Source: an uncultured Opitutia bacterium
GTDB taxonomy: Bacteria > Verrucomicrobiota > Verrucomicrobiia > Opitutales > Opitutaceae
NCBI GenBank assembly: GCA_903834135.1
Contig: CAILHZ010000025.1
Span: 40,897-104,896, forward strand
Direction of reading: 5' to 3'
DNA: 64,000 bases
The notes under the pieces were generated by a model. That model was not told the origin of the DNA and ran no database searches. It saw nothing but the letters and a program-made list of their open reading frames with translations. Of the stretch, positions 34,820 to 44,332 are shown piece by piece; position 1 is the first letter of the stretch; each line of letters opens with the position of its first letter. The position numbers and the translations under genes were made by a program.

Positions 34820-35709
34820 GTTCAAATCAAATACCTGGGAAATTTAGAATTTGGTTTTTAGCGACTCGTCCTAGAACACTCACTGCAGCTGTAGCTCCAG
34901 TCTTTGTAGGATCCGCCTTAGCCTTTAAGGCGAAGTGCTTTGATTTACCTGCAGCAATCATATGTCTTGGGTTTGCTTTACTTATTCAGATAGGAACTAA
35001 TTTTGCTAACGATTATTTTGACTTTATTAAAGGTACAGACGGTGAAAACCGGGTTGGGCCTAAGCGTGCCGTAGCATCGGGTTGGGTAAGTGCTAGGGCT
35101 ATGCGCAGTGCAACAGCCCTTGTATTTATAGCAGCATTTATCCTTGGACTAGGACTTGTGAGCCGCGGTGGCCCTTGGATGATCGTAGTTGGGCTATCAA
35201 GTATCCTCTGCGGCGTTTTATACACCGCAGGTCCTTACGCCTTAGCTTATCTTGGGCTTGGTGATCTTTTTGTATTTATTTTTTTTGGATTAGTCGCAGT
35301 TGACTGCACTTATTTTGTACAGACCCGTCATCTCTCGTTAGATGCATTACTCGCAGCAATTCCTTTGGGGCTATTAGCTTCCAATATTTTAGTCGTAAAT
35401 AACTACCGTGATATGGAAAGTGATGCTATATCGGGTAAACGTACCTTAGTCGTTCGCTTTGGCCGGAATTTTTCATTGGCCCAATATGCGCTCTCTCTTT
35501 TAGGTTCTTTTTTAGTCCCTATCCTTTTATGGCGAATGGGTTATTCCGCGATAGTCTTGCTGCCTCTACTTCTTGCTCCACTGGCAGCCTCTCATTTTAA
35601 GCGACTAAGAGACAGTAAAAATCCCCAAGAGCAAATAGTGCTACTTGGGGATACAGGAAAGTTACTTGCCTTATTTGCGATTCTTTTCTCGGTTGGCGTT
35701 GCCTTATAA
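34816..35709 (+). CDS. menA: 1,4-dihydroxy-2-naphthoate polyprenyltransferase
   Basis: A 297-residue polytopic membrane prenyltransferase of the UbiA superfamily, with about nine helices. TRPRTLTAAVAPV at the start, the first Asp-rich motif NDYFDFIKGTD (about 65-75) and the second NNYRDMESD (about 197-205) fit MenA. It joins a polyprenyl chain to DHNA in the menaquinone pathway; menF, menD and menB are at 57.8-61.8 kb. Coupled to the acylphosphatase gene by a 4-bp overlap. Convergent with trxA. Confidence 0.92.
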   Translation: MSSNQIPGKFRIWFLATRPRTLTAAVAPVFVGSALAFKAKCFDLPAAIICLGFALLIQIGTNFANDYFDFIKGTDGENRVGPKRAVASGWVSARAMRSATALVFIAAFILGLGLVSRGGPWMIVVGLSSILCGVLYTAGPYALAYLGLGDLFVFIFFGLVAVDCTYFVQTRHLSLDALLAAIPLGLLASNILVVNNYRDMESDAISGKRTLVVRFGRNFSLAQYALSLLGSFLVPILLWRMGYSAIVLLPLLLAPLAASHFKRLRDSKNPQEQIVLLGDTGKLLALFAILFSVGVAL

Positions 35710-35725
35710 AAGGCAACTTAACGTC

Positions 35726-36055
35726 TTATCCAACGACTGGATCTAGCTTTGTTTTAAGGGTAGCCTTAGGTAGCATGCCAACGATTTGTTCTGCAAGTTT
35801 TCCGTCTTTGAATAGAAGCATCGTTGGAATAGCGCGAATATTATATTCAGCGGCAATAGAGCTGTGGTCATCAATATTCACTTTAGCGATAGTGAGCTTG
35901 GTGCCATATTCAATCGCGAGTTCTTCGAGAATTGGAGCAATGGCTTTGCATGGTCCACACCACGGTGCCCAGAAATCTACGAGCAGAGGCGTGGATGATG
36001 CTGCAACTGCTGCTTTAAATGTGTCTGCTGTGAGATGGCTAATTTTTTCTGACAT
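35726..36055 (-). CDS. trxA: Thioredoxin
   Basis: A 109-residue thioredoxin with the redox centre WCGPC at residues 32-36, the conserved DFWAPW lead-in, the cis-Pro loop IRAIPTM and the GKLAEQIVG end. Cytoplasmic disulfide reductase; no signal peptide. Lies downstream of a small ORF and scpA on the same strand, with about 48 bp to the former. Confidence 0.96.
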   Translation of the reverse strand: MSEKISHLTADTFKAAVAASSTPLLVDFWAPWCGPCKAIAPILEELAIEYGTKLTIAKVNIDDHSSIAAEYNIRAIPTMLLFKDGKLAEQIVGMLPKATLKTKLDPVVG

Positions 36056-36103
36056 GATAATAGTATTTAAGCTAAATTATATTAAAGTGCAACTCTGGTT
36101 AGC

Positions 36104-36358
36104 TCAACGTGGAGAAGATTTATGGATAATTTCTGCAAGTTCTTGCGGTTCTACAGCCTCAAGGTGTTTTCCTCGGGTTTTTAATTCCTCAAAAGTCTTA
36201 AGTACTGTCTCTGTCATCTTCTCATGAGTCTCTGAGGAACCTCCTACAATAGCAAATTTATCACCCTGGGTGATGCGTTTGTGGCCATCTGTGTTATCTA
36301 GGCCAACACCGAGAAGACCTGCTTGGGGTTCTTTAGGCTTAGTCGTTTTCTTTGTCAT
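36104..36358 (-). CDS. Small hypothetical protein coupled to scpA
   Basis: An 84-residue polar protein, Lys/Glu-rich, with a KKTTKPKEPQ lead, a GDKFAIVGGSSETHEKM segment and a helical carboxy half (VLKTFEELKTRGKHLEAVEPQELAEII). No recognised domain. Its start codon overlaps the scpA stop by 4 bp (ATGA type), strong evidence that it is translated and part of the scpA operon. A link to the condensin complex is only suggested by position. Confidence 0.7.
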   Translation of the reverse strand: MTKKTTKPKEPQAGLLGVGLDNTDGHKRITQGDKFAIVGGSSETHEKMTETVLKTFEELKTRGKHLEAVEPQELAEIIHKSSPR

Positions 36359-37137
36359 TCGATTGTAACAGTTACAGCTTGAAGATCTAGAGTGGGAGCT
36401 TTGTCGCCCACAGCTTCACAATGAATATCTGTGAAAGCTTCATTTTGGCGTAAGCGAAGTTGTCCTAAACGAGTGAGTTCTAGCATCGCTAGGAAAGTAG
36501 CGACTAGTCTGCGTAGAGTTACGCCTTCAGGAAATAACGATGAGAAAATAAAGGTATGCTCTGTTTTAATGCGACCCATGAGCCATTCCATCTGGTCAGA
36601 GACGGTGACTACTTCATCCTGAATTTCTCCAACTACTAATTTTTCAGCTAGACGGCGTAGCACTAAATTAAAGGTATTCCATACATCAATGCGTCCTAGA
36701 GCTTGTAGCGGCCTATCAAGTGTATTCTCTGCACGTGCCGAGACATAACGGTCCATTAAATTTTGGCGCGTGATACTTAATTCATTTAATTTATCCGCAG
36801 CTTCTTTGAATTTTTTGTACTGCAGAAGTTGATAGACCAGTTCCCAACGCGGATCCATATTATCATCGTCTGCATTTGGATCAATTGCGTGCAGTCCCTT
36901 AGGTAGTAACATGCGGCTTTTGATTTCCATCAAAGTCGCTGCCATCACAAAAAATTCACCGGCTAAATCTAGATCGAGTTCCCGCATCGCATGCAGGGCC
37001 GCGATGTACTGACGTGTAACTGACTCAATTGGAATATCGTAAATGTCTAACTCATTTTTCCTTATAAGAAAAAGCAGTAGATCAAGGGGCCCCTCGAAAA
37101 CGGGAAGCTTTATGCGAGTATCAGAATCGGGAACCAC
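36355..37137 (-). CDS. scpA: Segregation and condensation protein A
   Basis: A 260-residue kleisin that bridges SMC heads, together with ScpB, in chromosome condensation. The amino-terminal block FEGPLDLLLFLIRKNELDIYDI and the AATLMEIKSRMLLP segment (about 86-99) are diagnostic. The carboxy winged-helix part (HTFIFSSLFP ... TFLAMLELTRLGQLRLRQ) is present. Start codon is GTG at 37137; no closer ATG keeps the motif. The 84-residue ORF is coupled downstream. smc and scpB are not in the window. Confidence 0.92.
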   Translation of the reverse strand: MVPDSDTRIKLPVFEGPLDLLLFLIRKNELDIYDIPIESVTRQYIAALHAMRELDLDLAGEFFVMAATLMEIKSRMLLPKGLHAIDPNADDDNMDPRWELVYQLLQYKKFKEAADKLNELSITRQNLMDRYVSARAENTLDRPLQALGRIDVWNTFNLVLRRLAEKLVVGEIQDEVVTVSDQMEWLMGRIKTEHTFIFSSLFPEGVTLRRLVATFLAMLELTRLGQLRLRQNEAFTDIHCEAVGDKAPTLDLQAVTVTIE

Positions 37138-37185
37138 GGTGACTTAAGAGTCTTTAAAGCTCTGCATTATCCGCAAACTAAAAAA

Positions 37186-38406
37186 TCAACGAATCTTTAA
37201 AAGTGAGGCTACAAAATAACCATCCCCGTCATATAAGTCGGGCCAAAATAGAAGGCCTACATTACGATTTACCCCGGAATGGGAGTTTGCAAAGCCAGCG
37301 AGTGAAAAATCAGGGTGTTTAACTAAAAAAGTGTCTACTACGGCTTCATTTTCGGCCTTACAAAGTGAACAGGTTGCATACACAAGGCGTCCACCTATTT
37401 TAACGTGACTTGAGGCATTACTTAGTATCTCGGCCTGTTTTAGTGCGTACTGGGTAATCGTTGAAGGCTGGGTTACCCATTTTAAGTGTGGGGATCTTCT
37501 CCAGGTTCCTGAGCCTGAGCAAGGGGCATCCACTAAGACTCCGTCGTAAGTACCCTCTGGCTTTGATATTGTTTTAATACGACTTGATAGCCCAGCGCGG
37601 TAGGCACGCTCATTGAGCGCCTGCAGGGCAGATGCCCTAATATCGAAACATTCTACTTTACCCCGTGGGCCTAAAAGGCAGGCGAGCTGCAATGCTTTAC
37701 CTCCTGCACCTGCACAGGCATCTAACCATTTTTCGGAATTAAGTATGCCAATAGATTCTAAAATAAGCTGAGAGCCAATATCTTGGATTTCAATTAGGCC
37801 TGTTAGGTAGGCTTGTGATTTAGAAACGTCACCGTAGGTTTCCATTTTAATAGCACCTGGCAGTTGAGTACTTAATTTCCAAGTCCAGCCAAGCGTTTTA
37901 AATTCATCAAATACTCGATTTAAATCAGTTGTTTGTAAACGTAACCATAGCGGTGCTCTTTGATTAAGGATTGTGTAATGGTCTACTTCGAATGCTTCAG
38001 GAGCTTCAAATTTAAGCCACTCTGGGAGTAAAGAAGGAAGACTTGTAAGGTTAAGTTTTTCGCAAATCACTTTCTGCTTTGCTAAGAAACTATCCCCACT
38101 ACTAGGCCAGCCTAAGGTTGCATCTTTTTTGAAGTGAAGAGTTGCTGGAATGTCTTCTGAGAGCCATGCGATAACTTGTAGGGCTAATTCTCGATTAGAA
38201 TTTAATAGCGGCTCAACCCAGGGTAAAAAACGCAGGGTAGTGTAGATAAGCTCTCTGTAAAGTTTACGATCACGCGAGCCAAGACGCTTGTCGGATTTAA
38301 TCAAGCGCTCAATCCTTGCAGGCAAACTGGTATCGTTATGCCAATGTGCTTCGAGTGAATCGAGCATACCTAAAAAGGTACGACTATGGATTGAAAAATG
38401 GTCCAT
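37186..38406 (-). CDS. RsmB/NOP family rRNA (cytosine-C5) methyltransferase
   Basis: A 406-residue SAM-dependent RNA methyltransferase. The amino-terminal helical part (1-130) is NusB-like, as in RsmB. The SAM loop is DACAGAGGKALQLA, the catalytic motif DAPCSGSGTWRR, and the second cysteine motif ATCSLCKAENE; both active-site cysteines are present. Expected target is a cytosine of 16S rRNA (position 967 in E. coli numbering). Between lptD and scpA on the minus strand. Confidence 0.85.
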   Translation of the reverse strand: MDHFSIHSRTFLGMLDSLEAHWHNDTSLPARIERLIKSDKRLGSRDRKLYRELIYTTLRFLPWVEPLLNSNRELALQVIAWLSEDIPATLHFKKDATLGWPSSGDSFLAKQKVICEKLNLTSLPSLLPEWLKFEAPEAFEVDHYTILNQRAPLWLRLQTTDLNRVFDEFKTLGWTWKLSTQLPGAIKMETYGDVSKSQAYLTGLIEIQDIGSQLILESIGILNSEKWLDACAGAGGKALQLACLLGPRGKVECFDIRASALQALNERAYRAGLSSRIKTISKPEGTYDGVLVDAPCSGSGTWRRSPHLKWVTQPSTITQYALKQAEILSNASSHVKIGGRLVYATCSLCKAENEAVVDTFLVKHPDFSLAGFANSHSGVNRNVGLLFWPDLYDGDGYFVASLLKIR

Positions 38407-38436
38407 GACAGTGGTGTTAGCTTAAGCGCTTCTTTA

Positions 38437-40566
38437 TTAGAAGCGAACTGCTTCAACCAAGAATTGGAAATTGAAATGGCCTTCACGACTCGGGCCATCG
38501 TTATCGGTGATGCGATATTCCAGTCTCCACGTGTTTGCTAAAATTTGAACTACAGAAATTGCTCGTTGATTGAACATGTGTTGCCTAGCTCCGTACTCAA
38601 GAAGGCCGATGGCTTCAAATTGTTCGTTAAAGCGGTAGGTCACCCGTGCTAAATAATCGTTATTTTCATGCCTTACGAAATCACTCGCGAGCTGTAAGCT
38701 CCACTTGTCGCCACTTTTTAATTTAATCCCTCCATCAAATTCACGGATGCGGAAATCTGTAGGGCTAAAAATTTGCTGAGAGTCGATTTCGATCCAGCGT
38801 GCAGGAGTTAGGGTAACATAACTGTGTAGATTTGAGTGGCCTACCTCATTACTTCGGGAATTATTATAAAAATCACCTACGATATTAATCGTAGCTAAAT
38901 CACGTGAACCATACTGAGTATCACGTGTTTGAATCGTATTATTTAAACCTAACCGGAATGTGTTTTCGTGGGGAATTTGATCCACTGTGCGCAAATCACC
39001 AATTTCTATGGGTTGCAGATATGTCATGTAGGTTCGCCTATCAATTAAAGGAATGTATTTATCACTCGAAGAATCGTCAGGGACAAAGCGGTAACTTAAT
39101 GTAGGTGTAAATAAATGTCTGATTCCATTAATATCCCAAAGTGGACTATTGAAATCAAAAATACCACTCGAGCGTAATTGTGAATCAAAGCCTACTTCAC
39201 CTAAAGCCCTTAGGTAACTTCCTTTCTTTATAGCACCTTGCGTATCCATGTATTCAGTTAGACGTGTTCCAACTACAGGAGTGAAATTGAAATAAGAGGT
39301 AGGATTAATCGGGCGAGATAGCTGATAAAATACGTCAGCACGATTACTCGCTAAGGTTGCACCTTTAGGTGGTGTATCTCGTAAACTAGCGATACTTGAA
39401 TTTAGGCGTTCGTAGACTCCACTGCCTATGGCAGTAGGAAGCATATCAAAACGAATTTCAGGTAAGCGCTGAATTACATCTTCAAAAGTATTGGGATTAA
39501 GACGCATGAAGGCAGACGCAAAGTAGTTTTCTCCTGAATAGGTTGCCTCCAAAGTGCTGTCTGGTGTTTGTATGGGGTAAAATTCTTTTTGATTAAAGTC
39601 GCGAATAATTTCTGAATCTTTCCACCAGTTAATATCTGCGTTGAGTGCGATATCTTCCCCGATTTGCTCGTGATGCTGCCACTGTGCGTATCCCCGATTT
39701 GCTTCTATAGGTTTTCCTAGGATGTCGACTTTCCGATTACCATAGTCGTGAATAAATCCCGTTTTTAAAAATCCTGAATATTCATTATTACCTTGTTCTG
39801 AAGCGTATGATCCGCTCGGGCCAAACATGATGCCTCTAGCACTGTAGAGTCCAAGATTAGCTCCTACTTTAAATCCTGTATAAACAGGTACATCAAAACC
39901 AACATCAACAATGGCTCCCAGTGAAGAACGGTACCCTAATTCAAAGGAAAAGTAGTTGGCTGCAATTGCCTGAGTTAAATCTTGGCGCAGGGTAGTAATG
40001 GGAATTAATTTAGATCCTGCTAGCCCTAGGAAAGCGTCAATAGTGCGAATGTAGTGACCTGGAGAGTAAATGATTTCTTTAGCGCGAATCGAAGGTTTCC
40101 ACTCACCTGGATCAGTATAGCTAACCGTTGCGTCTTTGATTGAAATAAGTTCAAAGTTTCCGATAGCACTTGTACCTTCAATATAGATTGGAAATTTTCC
40201 GATTCGAATTGAGTTAACGACCAATGAGCCGTCTTTGCGGTGGTATTCGAGCCGGTCTGCAAGAAGGCGCTCGTCAGTACTGGTCATCGTTACGTTGCCT
40301 TCTGCAATAAGTACATCCTTGCGGGTATCGTAGATAATCTTATCTGCAGTAAGTAACAAATCGTTAGTCTTCCATTTGCCTTTCCATTTAGCATGGCCGG
40401 ACACGGTGTCAGTTCCTTGTTCGCCATTAAATTCAGCGTCGTCCCCTGTGATGACTGGAAAGTTCTGGGTAGGTGGGGTGAGCTTGGCCTCAGGTAAGGG
40501 CGCACTACGGCCTTGGCCGATTAAGGCCCAAACTGTAAAAGCAACGAGTACGGTACGCAAATTCAC
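38437..40566 (-). CDS. lptD: LPS-assembly outer-membrane protein LptD (OstA)
   Basis: A 709-residue protein: signal peptide (about 1-21), OstA-type beta-taco at about 38-160 (DNA-like phrases LTADKIIYDTRKDVLIAEGNVT and ADRLEYHRKDGSLVV), then a long beta-barrel. It delivers lipopolysaccharide to the outer leaflet with LptE. The start is GTG at 40566, supported by the signal peptide directly after it. Divergent from glgB over a 93-bp gap containing an inverted repeat. Confidence 0.87.
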   Translation of the reverse strand: MNLRTVLVAFTVWALIGQGRSAPLPEAKLTPPTQNFPVITGDDAEFNGEQGTDTVSGHAKWKGKWKTNDLLLTADKIIYDTRKDVLIAEGNVTMTSTDERLLADRLEYHRKDGSLVVNSIRIGKFPIYIEGTSAIGNFELISIKDATVSYTDPGEWKPSIRAKEIIYSPGHYIRTIDAFLGLAGSKLIPITTLRQDLTQAIAANYFSFELGYRSSLGAIVDVGFDVPVYTGFKVGANLGLYSARGIMFGPSGSYASEQGNNEYSGFLKTGFIHDYGNRKVDILGKPIEANRGYAQWQHHEQIGEDIALNADINWWKDSEIIRDFNQKEFYPIQTPDSTLEATYSGENYFASAFMRLNPNTFEDVIQRLPEIRFDMLPTAIGSGVYERLNSSIASLRDTPPKGATLASNRADVFYQLSRPINPTSYFNFTPVVGTRLTEYMDTQGAIKKGSYLRALGEVGFDSQLRSSGIFDFNSPLWDINGIRHLFTPTLSYRFVPDDSSSDKYIPLIDRRTYMTYLQPIEIGDLRTVDQIPHENTFRLGLNNTIQTRDTQYGSRDLATINIVGDFYNNSRSNEVGHSNLHSYVTLTPARWIEIDSQQIFSPTDFRIREFDGGIKLKSGDKWSLQLASDFVRHENNDYLARVTYRFNEQFEAIGLLEYGARQHMFNQRAISVVQILANTWRLEYRITDNDGPSREGHFNFQFLVEAVRF

Positions 40567-40603
40567 TACGTGCAGCCAAAACTTGCTTCCTCAAGCAGGC
40601 AAG

Positions 40604-40662
40604 CATGTACGTTCGGCCTTGAATGAATCTCTTAAATTAAATACCTTGGCTTAACGTACGTG
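40604..40662. promoter_or_regulatory. Inverted repeat between lptD and glgB
   Basis: CATGTACGTT (40604-40613) and AACGTACGTG (40653-40662) are inverted copies with one mismatch, 39 bp apart. The second includes the glgB GTG start codon. A candidate operator or leader hairpin. Confidence 0.4.
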
Positions 40663-42876
40663 ATCACACCGCAAGCCGATATCCAAGCGCTGCTTACAGC
40701 GAGGCACTCAAGTCCCCATGCTATCCTGGGAATGCATGTCTTTCATAGGGAAAACACCTCAGGAATTGTGGTCCGGGCACTCCTCAAAGATGTTATTCAC
40801 TGCGAAGTCATAGATTCTGAAGCTAAGAAAGTCGTAACGGGCTATTCTATGCAGCGAGTTGATGAGGCAGGTTTCTTTGAAGTCTGGCTTCCAAGGCGTA
40901 AAAAGCTCTTCAAATATGTGCTTAAAGCGACTTATGCAAATGGGCTAGTGCGAGAATTCTCTGATCCCTACTGCTTTTTACCGACCCTAGGAGAGCAAGA
41001 TCTGTATTTATTTAATGAGGGTAATGAACACAGAATTTATCAAAAACTGGGTGCTCATATCCGAAACTTAGGCGGTATTTTAGGGGTTTCGTTTGCAGTC
41101 TGGGCACCTGCTGCAGCACGTGTTTCTGTAGTAGGTAATTTTAATGTCTGGGATGGAAGATATCACCCTATGCGGCCTTTGGGAGGTTCTGGAGTATGGG
41201 AATTGTTTATTCCCGACTTAAAACAGGGTGAATTATACAAATTTGAAATCAGGGATCAGTTTGGTGAAATTCATCTTAAGACAGATCCTTATGGGACACG
41301 CTTTGAAGCATCTCCAGGAAATGCTGCGATTATTTGCGCTACTGAATTTACTTGGACAGATGAGCAGTGGATAAAAAATCGTACGAATACTGCTGGTCAA
41401 TTAGACAGACCAGTTTCGGTTTATGAATTACACTTAGCCTCATGGAAACGAAAACCCGAAGAAGGCAACCGTATATTAACTTACCGTGAATTAGCACATG
41501 AGGTAGGCAGCTATGTTTGTGAGATGGGCTTCACGCATATTGAAGTGATGCCTTTAGCTGAACATCCCTTTGATGGTTCGTGGGGATATCAAGTGACAGG
41601 TTTTTTTGCACCGACACAACGTTTTGGAGCTCCTGAGGACTTTGCTTATTTTGTAGATCACATGCACTCGCTAGGTATTGGAGTTATTTTGGATTGGGTG
41701 CCTGCTCATTTTCCACGTGATCAATTTGCGTTAGCTCAATTTGATGGAACACACCTCTACGAACATGCCGATCCAAGGCAGGGTGCTCACATGGATTGGG
41801 GTACACTTATTTTTAATTACGGAAGAAATGAAGTAAGAGCCTTTCTCGTAGCGAGTGCTCTAGCATGGATAGATCGCTATCATTTGGATGGTCTGCGCGT
41901 AGACGCTGTTGCATCAATGCTCTATCTTGATTATTCCCGCAAGGAAGGGCAGTGGATACCAAACTGTTTTGGTGGTAGGGAAAATCTTGAAGCAATTGAT
42001 TTTTTAAAACGCGTAAATGATTTAGTGCACTTATACTATCCTGGCGTAACAATGATTGCAGAAGAGAGTACTTCGTTTCCGCAAGTCAGTCGTCCTACTA
42101 CTCACGGTGGTCTTGGTTTTGATTACAAATGGAATATGGGCTGGATGCATGATACCTTAAAATATTTTTCAAAGGAATCGATTCACCGCAGTCATCATCA
42201 CAGCGATCTTACCTTTGGAATGCTGTACCAGTTTGCAGAAAATTTTGTGACCGTTTTTTCTCATGATGAGGTGGTCCACGGAAAAGGCTCCATGCTTATT
42301 AAAATGGGGCAGTCTAATATCAAAGAAAAAGCTGCAGATTTGCGTTCACTGTATGCACACATGTGGTGCTATCCTGGAAAAAAACTGCTCTTTATGGGAT
42401 CTGAATTTGGTCAGTCTCATGAGTGGAAATATAATAGCAGTTTAGATTGGCATTTAACTCAGTATAAAGATCACGAAGGCATTCGGCTTTTAGTGAGGGA
42501 TCTAAACAAGCTCTACTGCAGTGAGCCTGTTCTAAGCTTTAATGATTTTAACCCTCATGGCTTTAGTTGGGTATCCTGTACAGACGGTGCTGCAAATACC
42601 ATCAGCTATGTCCGGTCAGATCCCTTCTGGAGTACACTTTTCCTAATCGTCGGTCACTTTGGGGGTGCCATCCGGCATGGTTATCGCCTTGGAGTCCCTA
42701 AAAAGGGGGCTTGGACTGAGGTAATTAACTCTAACAGTGCCTATTACGGGGGATCAGGGGAGGGAAATGCGGGGGTGCGCTGGTCAGAGGATATTCCTAG
42801 TGACGGCTTAGAGCAGTCTATTTTACTGACATTACCCCCACTTAGCACTACAGTCTTTAAGTGGAAATCAGGCTAA
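40660..42876 (+). CDS. glgB: 1,4-alpha-glucan branching enzyme
   Basis: A 738-residue GH13 enzyme making alpha-1,6 branches in glycogen. Amino-terminal module, CBM48 at about 105-215 ([24 protein letters not shown]), then the catalytic barrel with [27 protein letters not shown] (nucleophile Asp about 408), MIAEEST (acid/base Glu) and [12 protein letters not shown]. Start codon is GTG at 40660; the lead [25 protein letters not shown] is family-typical. No other glg gene is in the window. Confidence 0.95.
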   Translation: [738 protein letters not shown]

Positions 42877-42997
42877 ATAAGTAGCTTGTGCCATTGTGAC
42901 TCTTGGGGATAATCTCTCATTGACGGCCTAATCCTTTATCCTTCACTATTTAGGCAACCTTTTCTGAAATTTGACGTCCCAGTTAGTTAACAGCTCC

Positions 42998-44308
42998 ATG
43001 AAATTTTTACGCCTCTTTTGTATCTTAAGTATCGCTTGTGTAAGTAGCTTGCACGCCCAAGGCCGAGCAAGTGCAGGAGGTGATGATGAAGACCAAAAGA
43101 ATAAGCAACCTCCGGTTGAAATTCCTGATTTCAGTAATTTAGATGAGTACATTTACCAGCCGAAGAGTAATTTGAATTTCGGCATGCGTTACATTTCAGG
43201 TGTTAAATCTCATTTCGCGGGTAATGGCATTATAGGGGCACCTCAATTTTTATCTGATCCTAGCGCACCTAACATTGTACGTTTGTATAATGACGGACGT
43301 GTTGATCCAGATGGCCGTACATCAACAATTGATAACGGAAACGGAACATCCTCGTCAGTATCAGTACGTGGTGATGGTAAAACTCAGCAGTGGCAGTATG
43401 CAACCAGTAGTCAGGTCACTACCGATGGTTACATGCAATTTCATATTTACTCTGCTCAAACTCAGGACTCCTTATCGCATAGTGTTGCAGGTAAAGGTAC
43501 CTTAGGAATGGAGCTCTCCTCGTCTCGTGATATGGGGAATGTTAATTTTGGAAAGAATCTTTCTTGGAAGTTATTCGGCGGTATGAGTATTAACGATATT
43601 CAGGATGCCTATATGACTAAAGTGAGCGCTAACGTAACTACATTGACTGATACATATGATTTATATGGTCAGTCACCTCCGTTAGCACCTTCTACAGAAG
43701 GCGCTAATAGTACATCAGTTTCGTTAACAGACCTAAGCGGTAACCCTGTTTTAGATAGTGCAGGCAGTCCTATTACAATCAGTGTTAATACAACGACATT
43801 GATATCTAATGCCCCAGTAAATCGTAGCATTTCCAGTGCTGTGAGCTCGACCAGTGTAACCAATCATTGGAAGTTGCATGGAGCATATGCTGAATTTCGT
43901 GGAGGTCCTATCTTAGTTTGGTCTCCACGTGAGCGTTTACACTTCAGTTTAAGTGCTGGCCCTGCGCTTCTGTATACAGGCACTAATCTTACGGTCACAT
44001 CTGTGTTGCAGCCTGTTTCAGGACCACAAATTGTTGATACAGTGGCATCCGATAAAAATATTATTCTTTTTGGCGTATTTGCAGATGCAACCGTCCAGTA
44101 CGATTTAAATGAGCGCGCAGGACTTTACATGGGCGTATTTTATCAAGAAGCAGGTGGTTACAAGCAGAACGTCGACGGTAAGGGAGCTTCTCCAATGCTC
44201 AATGGCTCTTACAACGATGTGACTAATGCCTTTACTGGTACTTATTCCGCTAAGGTTGATTTTACAAATCAAACTGGTTTCCGTTCGGGACTTGCTTATA
44301 AGTTCTAA
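42998..44308 (+). CDS. Predicted outer-membrane beta-barrel protein, unknown function
   Basis: From the ATG at 42998 the protein has 436 residues with a clear signal peptide (MKFLRLFCILSIACVSSLHA-Q); the longer frame from TTG at 42971 would place nine residues before it. A disordered acidic stretch (GGDDEDQKNKQPP) follows, then alternating beta-strand segments and a carboxy-terminal aromatic residue (SGLAYKF), as in barrel proteins. No family recognised. Same strand as and 121 bp after glgB, and 24 bp before an MFS gene. Confidence 0.75.
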   Translation: MKFLRLFCILSIACVSSLHAQGRASAGGDDEDQKNKQPPVEIPDFSNLDEYIYQPKSNLNFGMRYISGVKSHFAGNGIIGAPQFLSDPSAPNIVRLYNDGRVDPDGRTSTIDNGNGTSSSVSVRGDGKTQQWQYATSSQVTTDGYMQFHIYSAQTQDSLSHSVAGKGTLGMELSSSRDMGNVNFGKNLSWKLFGGMSINDIQDAYMTKVSANVTTLTDTYDLYGQSPPLAPSTEGANSTSVSLTDLSGNPVLDSAGSPITISVNTTTLISNAPVNRSISSAVSSTSVTNHWKLHGAYAEFRGGPILVWSPRERLHFSLSAGPALLYTGTNLTVTSVLQPVSGPQIVDTVASDKNIILFGVFADATVQYDLNERAGLYMGVFYQEAGGYKQNVDGKGASPMLNGSYNDVTNAFTGTYSAKVDFTNQTGFRSGLAYKF

Positions 44309-44332
44309 GGACCGCGAATTTATTTATAGGAA

